The notes below the pieces were generated by a model. The model ran no database searches. It was not told where the DNA came from and saw nothing but the letters and a program-made list of their open reading frames with translations. DNA of 64,000 nucleotides from Marasmius tenuissimus (taxonomy: Eukaryota > Basidiomycota > Agaricomycetes > Agaricales > Marasmiaceae). Made by a program: the position numbers and the translations under genes. Below are positions 32,818-42,718 of this stretch, one piece after another (positions within the stretch are counted from its first letter, which is position 1; the number at the start of each line of letters is the position of its first letter). The stretch lies in assembly GCA_029532415.1 (NCBI GenBank), contig JAQOTA010000060.1, positions 3,410,001-3,474,000 on the forward strand, in the 5' to 3' direction.

Positions 32818-35173
32818 TCACTCAACCCTCCTCACCCTCAAAGGTATATTAGGCCCGACACTTCCCTCAACCTTGGGCCTCGGCAAAATCCCCCTCGCCG
32901 TAACAATCTTCGTATCCTTCCCGTCCACCCCATCCGGGAACTCGAATCGATAATTCTTGATCAACACCGAAAGTACAGACTACACCCACACCCGAAGAGG
33001 TCAGAATCCTCAAAAACACAGAAGAAAAGAATGCACGGACCTTAAACTCCGCCAAAGCAAAATTCTTCCCCAAACACGTCCTCGGTCCATCACTAAACGT
33101 CAAAAGATGGCGGTAAGCTTGGATCTCCTTCGCACTCGCAGGGATCACATCGGCGTCTTCTCCACCCTCTCTACCCTCAAGCCAGCGTTCGGGTATAAAC
33201 TCCTTCGCTCGTTTACCCCAAACGAGCTCTGACCGATTCATACACGAGATGGGCGCTGAGACGTGTACACCCGTCGGGATAGCAATCGACGTGACGCTTT
33301 CTCCGTGTTTCGTGAGGAGAGGTGTGGAAAGAGGGATTACATCGGGTTCGGTAGACTGTACATAAGTGGCGAGTAAGTCAACATAAAAGAAAGAGGAAAG
33401 TAGAGAAAAACCCCGCACCACACGATTCGTCTCGACCAAGGGAGGATGTAACCTCAGAATCTCGTGGACGACTGCATCCAGGTATGGGTACTTGTCTGCA
33501 GCCATGAGTTCGTCCCATTCGGCGTCTTGACCGTTCTTTGTCTCGAGGAGCTCTTTGCGGAGTTGTTCTTGTTTTTCGGGGGCTTTGCTCAGTTCGATAA
33601 GTGCCCATGTTAGGCTGACTGAGAGTTGGAAAGGTGTGGTCAGTTACCAGTACGTGCCAGCAGGAAGGGGGGCAGAGACGACTCACTAGAGGTGGTTTCG
33701 TAGCCTACACAGAAAGGGAGAAGAGGAGGACATTTAGTCAACAAATTTACAGATAGAGGGGTGCCACGGACCTGCAAGGAGCAATACGTTCTACGACGAG
33801 CCCGAAATAGACATGTCAGTTCCATGCACAACGGCTTCCAAGCGAATCAAAGCGCACCATCTGGAGTAAGGTCAAAAAGTCAGATATACGGGCACGTCGA
33901 TAAGACGAACAAGCTTACCTGAGCCAAAACCTCTTCGGGAGTCATGTGTAAATCGCCGTCCTGTTGAGTATTCTCCGCTTTGACTATCGCGCGACGGAAT
34001 GATGAGCTACTGCCCTAAATCGGTAGAAAGAAACCACTTACTCAATAGCCCAATAATCGACTTATCATCCGCCCCCAAATCCCCCTTCCGGCTCCTCTCC
34101 AACAGCTCATCAGCAATCTCACCCATACTCCTCCTCAACTCCAACAACCGTTTGTTTCTCCTCGTCGGCATACTCATCAGTGATGGAAAGACGAACGATA
34201 GGAGGAAGATAATCAATCCGAGTTTGGATGGGGGTGTTTGGCCGAGGGATTCAAAAGCGTCGACAACTGCGGAGGGTTTCCCGTCGAGCGAGCCAAAGTC
34301 GTGAGAGAAGCCAGCAATACCAATGCTGTCAAGTCTGATGATGAGGTGAGGTGAGTGCAGGAGGCAAAGGAGCGGAAGGGCAGACGAACGTACGCGACGT
34401 GGTTCATCCATTCCTGTACTTCAATGATATCACCATCTGCATGGTTCTCGAGTTTTGCATCCCAGTGAATTTTCAGCTATGTGCAAAAGAAAAGTCCAAG
34501 ACGTTGAGAGTAAGTTTCGGAATGTTTTGTTTTTTTTCGCTCAAAATAAGCACCTTGTAAACTGAGTCGTAGAAAACGGATGTCAGCCTCCGTATGGCAG
34601 CGTTACTGAAAGCTGGAGTGAGGGCTTTTCGTTGTCTGTGGGAGATGGATGTTCAGTTCAGTTGGATGCCAGAATATCATGTAAACCGGCAGGCGTATTC
34701 ACCGTCGATGACTTTCTCCTTCTGCCCATAGCAGCCCCTTTCCGAACTGTAGTTGTTGTGCCCTCACATGTCAGCTACATTCCTCTGACAGGAAGGAAAG
34801 CGCGACTCACAATACGAGAAATGAACCGCTTCGACAATGGCGTCCCAACATAAACAAACGTCTCCTTCGAGTAGAAATGGCTGATTGCCTTCGGATCCAA
34901 TATCATGATCTTCTCTCTTCCGAAAATTGTAGGGACCTTATACACCGAACCGTACTCCTCCGCCCAATTCTCGTATATCTTTCCAACATCTTCTGAAGTT
35001 TGCAACTCCTTTGTGACGCCGAATATCCTGCTATTGCTAGGGGGTCCACCGAGAGGCGTTGCGTTTCCTCTATTAGAACGGGATCGGTAATGTTTGACGA
35101 TACGGTGAACGAGAAAGATAGCAGCGCTAGCGACGACGATGTCTGTAACGCTGAGCGGACGAACTGGGGCCAT
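32818..35173 (-). CDS. Cytochrome P450 monooxygenase
   Basis: Twelve exons (35173-34811, 34746-34703, 34635-34554, 34476-34394, 34325-34042, 33983-33919, 33860-33858, 33790-33772, 33704-33687, 33618-33419, 33355-33041, 32979-32818) give 545 aa. P450 landmarks in order: a hydrophobic N-terminal anchor, the C-helix region KGLLWAEGE, the I-helix AGYETTS (314-320), ExxR in HEILRLHPP (Glu373, Arg376), FIPERW, and the heme loop FSDGPRTCLG with Cys481. Together with a reductase it should hydroxylate a hydrophobic substrate in the ER membrane; the style suggests a CYP family common in Agaricomycetes. One exon is only 3 nt (ATG, Met before NVLLLAG). The start is the first ATG before the anchor; an in-frame TTG lies 12 nt upstream. 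Confidence 0.92.
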
Positions 35174-36710
35174 GGTGATGGTCAAGAGGAAAGTGACTCC
35201 GACATGGATATGACGATCAGCATGCGTGTATAAACAGTTTCTATTGATGGTGCCATGCCGTCGGCAAGAGGGTCTTTTAACCGTTTATGCGCTTAGCTGA
35301 TTTGCTGGGGATAAGAGGGGCGAACGTGGGATGGTAGTAGAGAATGAGCAAAAGTTGAAGAAGATCGTAGTTTCAGTGAAGGAGTGGCTTGAGCCTCGAG
35401 CGGCTATAAAAGTTGGAGCTTGAGTCTAATGCCAATGGCGCGGTCCGTGGACTGTCTATTGGTCTCTTGGGACTGCTTCGTGGGTTTGCTTCCTCGGCCA
35501 GGGACCATTGAGAACCGGCAGGGATTATCTGGAAGTTGAAGCTACTGCGCCGACACTGGACCTAGACCTCAACGTTGAGGCCTCAACGTTCAGCTTGAAC
35601 CTCTGGCGTTACGAGAGCTACCCTCCGCCGAAGGATGGTACTAATTTGTCCAAGGCTTCGATAGCCAAGGGTTTCCAGTTCCGAACATAACCAATTTGAT
35701 CGATATTGACCAGGATAAACAGGCCACAGTGTCAGACAGGGGAGAAACGGTCGAAAAGGGTGCCTCACTCGATGGTACTTCAAGTTTTCTCTCGCGACGG
35801 AGGTTCGTGGCCTCTGGTTTGGCTAAAAAGACCGTGATAGGATACTAACTGCTGGGTTTTTCAACCTAAGAGAGTAATCCTGTCGATTACAACGTGAGAA
35901 TACACTAAACATGGTTATTGACGAGGGACACCGACGACCGTTCATGCAAGGATGCTTCCATACGCCTACGCAAACTAATTAAGTCATTGGGAAGACTGAA
36001 AAAACAGCATCGGTATCGAGAGCGTGGGTGAATGCTCAGTTTGACGATTCGCATGGATGTGAAAGGATTTCCGAATTCCCTAGTGCAGAGCGTCTTCATC
36101 GCTCGAATTTTTAAGGTACTGATGAACAAGATTATCAACGCGTTTGCAAGGATGGAAACCCAGCCCACGTAGAGTTACAGGTCTCAGATGCGAGTATGAG
36201 GTTGAGAGTATCCCAGAGGTAAGAAGCAAGAACGCGTTGAGGCGCGTTGATGATCATCGTGGTAGAAAGTCACGCCACCGTGAGGCCAAGTGCGCTTCTC
36301 CGATTGCCGATAGACCGCTTGGAATCCCTGTACTCATCACGTCCGTAGCTGGCTATCTCCAGCAATCGTTGTCGCTCTGATGAAACGACCTCGCTGCTGG
36401 AGAAGGAAAAAACTCGAACGAGGCATCAGGATGGCATATAGTGTGTGTCTTCGCAAACGAGCTCAGAGAGGGGATCATGTTGGTGAATAAATAAGAGATT
36501 CTTGCCAGAGAATTACATATAAGTACAATGATACTGTGCAAATATCGTAGTGTGGAAAGGGTCTTTCCCATTCATGGGTGCGTTAATAAGTGTAAAATCT
36601 ATGAGATGATATGTAAGTAGCCAACAAGAATAAATAAAATCCGAGCGACACATCCCAAATAAATAGAAGTCGTACAGAGAACCAGCCCCCTTTACCAGAG
36701 ATCAAGGGTC
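35174..36710. other. Intergenic, no gene seen
   Basis: About 1.5 kb. It contains a perfect 14-nt palindrome CCTCAACGTTGAGG (35567-35580) followed directly by CCTCAACGTT, and an isolated TATAAAAG on the plus strand near 35405. No ORF is convincing. Confidence 0.45.
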
Positions 36711-38009
36711 TCAATGAAACACAAAGTCATCGTCTTCTTCTTCGTCAGGAACCCAGCCAGCTTTCCTCATAACATCGTCCCAAGGTGATTGTATCGAACC
36801 CGACGGAGGTATCAAGGTCGACTTGGCGCTCGGAGAGCACTCCAGAACAAAATCGTGAATCAAATCGTTTACCCTGTACACAAGGGGGAGGGAAACAGTC
36901 AGTAACCGAAACCTCACCACAACAACAACCAAAAAGTACTCACTCCATCTTCGGATCAGCCACAACAAAATGCGGCGCACCCTTAATCTTCGCCAACCCT
37001 TTAAAGTTACCAGGACAAAGATCCCTCAACATCTTCTCCTGCTCCATACTATACTCAACCGGATACGGTATATCATCCATCCCATGCACCAACTTAATCG
37101 GAACCCTAATCCTCCGGAACTCCTCATCGCTATGCCTCCTTCTCTTCGTGAAGAAATCCACCGTCGCCCGATGGAAGTTCTCAAAGTGATCGGGACCCCA
37201 GTTCTTCTTGGCGAGCGGGAGGAATTTGCCTGCGTACGCAGCTGTGAGGGAGGTTGTTTTGTTGGAGAAGGCGAATTGCATAGCGCCATAGAGAGCGTCA
37301 AGTAAGGCCGAGTCGTCGTGTTTGATCGAGTCACCGCCTTGGATGAAACCCTCTGTCCAGAAGTTGTAGATCTCAACACGGGCAGCGGTGACGTAGTCGG
37401 GCTATCGAGGGATGTTGTTAGTTTGGTTACATATGGAGGACGGCGAAAACAAGCAACGGAGCGTACCTCTTCAAGACCGAGGGGCGAGATGAGGAACAAC
37501 GAGGCGACTTTCGCTGGGTACGAGATGGCCAATTGGAGGGCAATGATGGAGCCTAGAGACATCCCGACGATGTGGCAAGCCGGAAGATTGAGCGATTCCT
37601 ATAGATCATCACAACGTCAGAGCACGGAACGGATCGGTTGAAGGCACAGAAGCATACCATGAGCTTGAAAACATCCTCAGCGGACTCTTTTTGTCCGTAG
37701 TTATGAGGCAAAAGGTCCCCTGTGGTCTCTCCGTGCGCCCGGAGATCGAAGGTGACGAGGTTGAACCTACGGAGCTTGGGGTCTCCGAATTGCACTAGCA
37801 AATATCACACCGATGAGCGGGGGAATGAACGAGGACAAAGTCGAACAGTACTCACAGTGAAAGATATCCCGCTGCAAGTAGACAGCAGGGATGAAGAGGA
37901 CAGTAGGTAGTCTCTTATCAATCGACTTTGCGGAAGCATTTGACGGAGTCGAGATATTGTACTTGTACTTCGTTTTTCCGGTGCTAGACTTAATCACTGT
38001 GGAAGGCAT
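36711..38009 (-). CDS. Alpha/beta-hydrolase fold protein
   Basis: Five exons (38009-37856, 37794-37658, 37598-37467, 37401-36944, 36873-36711) give 347 aa. The fold is recognisable: LPTVLFIPAVY at the first strand, FDLRAHGETTG, the nucleophile elbow GMSLGS (Ser111), the acid-containing VHGMDDIPYPVEYS, and the late GAPHFVVADP with the likely catalytic His. There is no signal peptide. The protein ends in an acidic tail (DEEEDDDFVFH). It resembles small-molecule hydrolases of the epoxide hydrolase/esterase group; the substrate is unknown. A TATATAG sits 83 nt upstream of the ATG. Confidence 0.88.
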
Positions 38010-38091
38010 GGCGGGGAAAGGCGGTTTTGTCGAGGAGAATGAGGGACTGAGTGCTGTTGAGCGAATGAAAAACTGAAAACAGATCCTCGCC

Positions 38092-38098
38092 TATATAC
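38092..38098 (-). promoter_or_regulatory. TATA box of alpha/beta-hydrolase gene
   Basis: TATATAG on the minus strand 83 nt upstream of the ATG at 38009. Confidence 0.4.
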
Positions 38099-38699
38099 TC
38101 TCCACGATCGAATGACGATGTAGTTTGTACGCCGAGATTCATTGCTTTTCTGACTCCTGCGGAGGATCTAGGGGCAAGAGGGGAGATTGAATGCCGAGCA
38201 ATCTCCCGTGTGAAGTGGCAAAATCGAGCTCCTAACCGGTTAACTATCCGAATCCCAACGACTTGCCGCCAGGACTTACAGTTTACTTCTGAGCCTTTTG
38301 CACATGCGCAGGCTTGATTTGATTCACCCGACCAGGAATGTTCAAACACTCGTCGAACACATGAGTAGACAAAGGTCCGGGCGGGAACGTCTCACGATGC
38401 CTTTTCGATGTCCTGCTCTAGTAAATCCTTTCGTGAATGCCACCATTACCAGCAGAGACTCAGAGCAGAAATTACTGTCTTACCTCGATTGCTCTGACAG
38501 ATTCAGAGATGTGCAATACCTGTCACCTCCGACTTGAAGGGGAGCTGAAGGGTACCTGATCGCCGTCGCCATGTAGAAGTAAGAGGACCACACCAAAAAG
38601 GATGAATCTTCGCTTCGTTTAGCCTTGAAACCCAGGGGCGAATCCTCCACGAGCAGATAGGATTGTGCCACTGTGACTGTACCTTTACAAAAGCTGGGT

Positions 38700-39325
38700 A
38701 GCAACAAAACGAGGAGTAGTGGTCAGGGGATGGAATAGCTTCAGGTACACCCGACCCTCGGGAGGACGAAGACCTGTTCACAATCGCGATTCTGTTTTGA
38801 AGAGGTGCAAATCGCGCATGAGAAGACGTATATCAGGATATACCAGGATCAAATTCGGTTTTTGGGATGTGAACGTTTGGGTATACGCGATTTCTCGCGT
38901 ATCATGCGATCAATCTTCGAGCATCCAAACCGGGAAGGATACCGGGGGGTGGACACTGCACAGGGGCCCACCTGCCAAAATGTGGACCTCAGTTTCAGTT
39001 TTGGAGCCCTTTTAGACCTATGTACCCAAGTACTGCATGAAGATGAAACTTCCGGGCAGTTTCAGGCGAGAACGACGAGTGGGCCAGGAGAGGGGACCGA
39101 TTCAGGCGCACCCGGGACTCGGGCCTCGAGAGAACGAAGGATTGTGCGCGACCACAGCTCCGCTTCGAAGTGAAGGGATGCACATTGCGTACGAAAAGAC
39201 GTATTCACAAATCGATCAGGACATACCGGGATCGCTTTCAACTTTGAGCTTTCGAAGTCTAAGATTGCTATGCGATCTCGTGCATATCATGCGATCAATC
39301 TTCGAGTACTCGAATTGAGGAGAAT
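38700..39325. repeat. Two diverged direct repeats, about 360-nt period
   Basis: Copy A (about 38715-38940) and copy B (about 39070-39320) share blocks in the same order: TTCAGG..CACCCG..CTCGGG, GA..ACGAAG, AAGACGTAT, ATCAGGA.ATACC, GCGATxTCxxGxxTATCATGC, and an identical 20-mer ending in CAATCTTCGAG. The left part is more diverged. No coding potential is evident, and no terminal inverted repeats were noticed. Confidence 0.65.
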
Positions 39326-39486
39326 CTGGAGGCAATAAGATGACATCGAACCTGGTCGCGGAGGTCGAAAACATGAAGTAAATTAGCGCTGGCTAGGTAA
39401 CTTCATGCTTGTGGTAGAATGGATTACTATACAATGTTCATTAGTCCGATATGTACATTAGGATATGAATGTGCATAGCAAAACCT

Positions 39487-40470
39487 TCATCGGGTACTGT
39501 ATCTCCACTCCCTCACCGCCCGATTGTTGTAGTCGAACATCATCTGGACTCTTTGATACTCATGGGCCGCTGCATCCATAGCAGTGACATTCATTTCCCT
39601 CTGCTGCGTTTCCATAACCTCTCTCTGCCGTGCCTCTCGCCTACGCTGTGCATCCTCCGCCTCCTTGCGTCGAAGCTCTTCCACTCGTTGTCGAATTTTC
39701 TCTTCCCGTTGCCGCTTTTCTTCCTCTCTCTGGCGTTCCTTCTCTACCTGGCGTTGATATTCCTCCTCTCTGAGTCGAGCCTCTTCATCTCTCTTCCGTT
39801 GCTCTTCTTCCAGTAAACGTGCTTTCTCGAGAGCACGTCTCATTCGATCTTCCTCTTCCCGCTGTCGAAGCTCTCGCACACGTCGAGCCACCTCTTGTTC
39901 CCATTTCTCTTTTTCTAATCTCCTCCGCTCTTTCTTTTCCTCTTCCAGTCGAGCCTTCTGATCCTCGACACTCTCGGGTTCGATAGTCACCTCCTCAACT
40001 GTGATATCATATTGTTGTTGTTCTCCTGGGGCGGCGGCGGCGGAAGTGGGCGTGTCGAGGAAGGTCGGGAAAAAGTACTGGTTGTTCGGACCGATGTTAT
40101 CGAGACTGCATCCGATCCAGAAGCTGATGATAATTGACGCTCGAACGCAACTGGTATATCCCTTCGTCCAATGCCAACCATAGTCCGAGGGGGTGTCTGA
40201 GCACGAGGCTGAGCTTGACTCGAAGTAACAACCGCCCTTTCCCTCCCCACGTCTTCAATCCTCATCAACTGCGAGCCATTATCGAATCCTTCCTGAATCT
40301 GCGGTACTGGCTTCCGGAGTACAGGTGACCTCAACCTACTATTCTTATCAAGATCAGCCGACCTTTGTGCTCGAGGCAACGACGAAAATAAGATATTTAC
40401 ATTACCTTGGAGGTGTAGACGGAGGAAGAGGGGGTAAGGGTACCAAATCCCAATTCGTCGAGGACTGCAT
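39487..40470 (-). CDS. Pro-rich protein with long C-terminal coiled coil
   Basis: I join 40470-40406, 40362-40147 and 40105-39487 (299 aa). No family is recognised. The N-terminal half is Pro/Ser/Arg-rich and likely disordered (PLPPLPPSTPP). After ATG-proximal disorder comes FFPTFLDTPTSAAAPGEQQQ and then about 150 residues of nearly continuous Glu/Arg/Lys heptads (EEEKKERRRLEKEKWEQEVA and similar), a long charged coiled coil that may be a single alpha helix. It ends with an aromatic patch (NNRAVREWRYSTR). The first intron is 43 nt. The second is proposed to explain a frame change between the Pro-rich part and the coiled coil; a 41-nt version fits the phase exactly, and a 74-nt version is also possible. 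Confidence 0.65.
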
Positions 40471-41406
40471 GGTACGACCCAAGCCCGAAGGTTTGCACCA
40501 CTGTCAGCGCCTGTGTATTAAATAGTGATGATGATAGGTTGGTAAAGAGAAGCAGTTGTTTACGTGCTAGACACGCGCAAGATATATCTCTTGAGTAAGA
40601 GAGACGGTGACCTTCATGAGGCGGATAGAAGAGAGATGAGGCAGCGGAGAAATGGAATGAACGCAGGGTCGTGGTCGAGGTGAGGCCTGACGTTGAGTGG
40701 CTGTGCAATACATGGTACTGCGCACGTTGCGAAGGCTGGCGTGGCCAACTTTTCAACTCTCCCATCACATGGTCGTGTCCTCAAGAGTTGAGAAATGAAT
40801 CTGGGAATGTTCACAAAAGCCGCCTTCTGGCGAGCACGAAGGTGCACATACAACCCTCTCCAGCAGAACTTGGATAATCGACTGCTTGACCGTAGCAGTG
40901 GTCCATAGAATGGTCAAGCTAGGGCCCTATATCAAGGGCAACTAAATGAGGCATATCGAAGAGGGGATTGCGCTGTAGGTGGTCCGTTTTCAATGCTAGC
41001 GGTCAGTGGTAAAGGCGGCCTGCTCAGATAGAAACGCCCGAGCTCACTTTCCTGATTTGCTCTGATCAACACTTCCTGTTGGTGTAGGAATTCCAAGTTG
41101 TCTGCCTTGGCACAGACTCGCTCGTAGCTCATAAGCGAGTAGTGGACCATTACGGTTGGTAATCAACAGAGGTTTCGTACTCGTATCTCTTGCGCCGCAA
41201 GGCTGACGCACTGACGAACATCACCGGCAGGTACTGCGGTGACGGTCAGCGCTCTCACGAGCTGCTAGGGTCGCTGGCCGATGCAGCAGCTCATACGCGG
41301 TCTCTCGGCAGATTGATCATACTTAAGCTTGGTGAAAGATGAACAGAATTCATCAAATCAGCCTCGAACTACCAACAAACCACCCACCAATCTTAAGAAC
41401 CTAGCC
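40471..41406. other. Divergent intergenic region, no gene seen
   Basis: 936 nt between the coiled-coil gene (-) and the GST gene (+). Only short ORFs without similarity. Confidence 0.5.
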
Positions 41407-42210
41407 ATGATCACACTCTACGACATGGGACCCACTGCGTGCCCTACAGACCTGGGGGCCTCCCCACATACCCGGAAGATCATGTAAGTATCCGTTGTCC
41501 TATCTACTTGACCCGAACACTCATCGACGTCTCTCCCCAGATTCACCTTGAACTACAAGAAACTCCCATTCGAGATCAAGCCGATCGCTCCGGACGACAT
41601 TGAGGCCACTGCCAAAGCAGTCGGTGCCCCACACACCAGCATTCTCGCCAATGGTAAACCTCGGTACACCATTCCCTTCATCCAAGACCATAACACCGGG
41701 AAAGCGGTATCGGACTCCTTCCGTATCGCGGAATACCTGGACGAAGCGTACCCAGATACCCCCAAAGTCATCCCAGACGGTACACGAGCCCTACAATTAG
41801 TCTTCATCGATGCCCTTACCCCGAAGTTCATGTTATTGATACCGGTCGTCTTTCCCAAATTCGAGGAGCTCTACCCGGGCTTCATTGCTGGGAGAAGAAA
41901 AGTGTACGGTGGGGGACCCGACTCTCCGTATCCGGACTTTCCACAGCTCACGGAGGAGCAGAAGAAGGGCATGTGGGTGCAGGCTAAAGCGAGCTTTGGG
42001 CAGCTCGAAGCTGCGTATGGGGAAGAGAAGTTGTGGGTTATGGGGGGTAAACCCGTTTTCGCGGATTTTGCCCTTTCGGTGTTCTTTGTCACGCTGATGG
42101 TTGCTTGTGGAGAGGAGAGTGAGGAATGGAAGGATGTGAGTGGGTGGGCTGGAGGGAGGATTGGACGGTTGGTCGAGGAGACCTTGAAATATCGTTCTCC
42201 GGCGGTTTGA
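41407..42210 (+). CDS. Glutathione S-transferase-like protein
   Basis: Two exons, 41407-41483 and 41541-42210, with a 57-nt intron; 248 aa. The N-terminal thioredoxin-like half reads ITLYDMGP ... SPHTRKIIFTLNYKKLPFEI, then the cis-Pro region YTIPFIQD and the glutathione-contact Ser region VSDSFRIAEYLDEAYP (canonical ESxxIxxYL form). The helical C-terminal half ends with a conserved-looking PVFADFALSVFFVTL. These features match the fungal GST/Ure2-like superfamily, which conjugates glutathione to electrophiles or reduces them. There is no signal peptide, so it is cytosolic. The start gives the family's usual short lead into the first beta strand. Confidence 0.9.
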
Positions 42211-42718
42211 GCTCGAGGACACTGAACAAAAATGGGATACATAGTTTAGGTTACTCATTGAGCAGGATGGCACTGTACGAAATGAAGGTGTATCATCAAA
42301 TTCACATCCGGCGAGGGGAAGTAGAACTCAGACATGACACAGCTAGGCCAGGCTGGACGCCAGAGTTGTCTTGGAGCTGTCCAAGCTCATCGACGTCGCG
42401 GCAGTGGCTGGGATCATTCATGGAAGCTTTGCCCATAAGATTATTGTAATCAGTGATTGGCATCATAGAGAAGGGTCACTGTCAAAGGCTGCAATGAAGA
42501 CCGCAGAAGCTTACTCAATTTTTCATCTCGTCGTTCAATCAGAGTCTACAAACAACACTAATGCGTACTAGGCTGAAACAAGATACAAACAACGCCACAA
42601 CAACGCGAACGCGTCCTCGGAAGTAGCAGTTTTCCGGGAAGTAACTTGTGTCACGCGTTACGCGTTACTCACATCCCGCTTTCTTTCCTTCTCTAATTGT
42701 CAACTGGATCTGAACACA
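42211..42718. other. Intergenic, no gene seen
   Basis: 508 nt between two co-directional genes. No conserved ORF; a palindrome-like run of ACGCGTTACGCGTTAC occurs near 42654-42668. Confidence 0.5.

Larger units (their letters stand above)
38010..39486. other. Intergenic with diverged tandem repeat
   Basis: About 1.5 kb without a supported gene. TATATAG of the hydrolase promoter lies at 38092-38098 (minus strand). The right half contains two diverged copies of a 250-nt unit (next entry). Confidence 0.5.
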
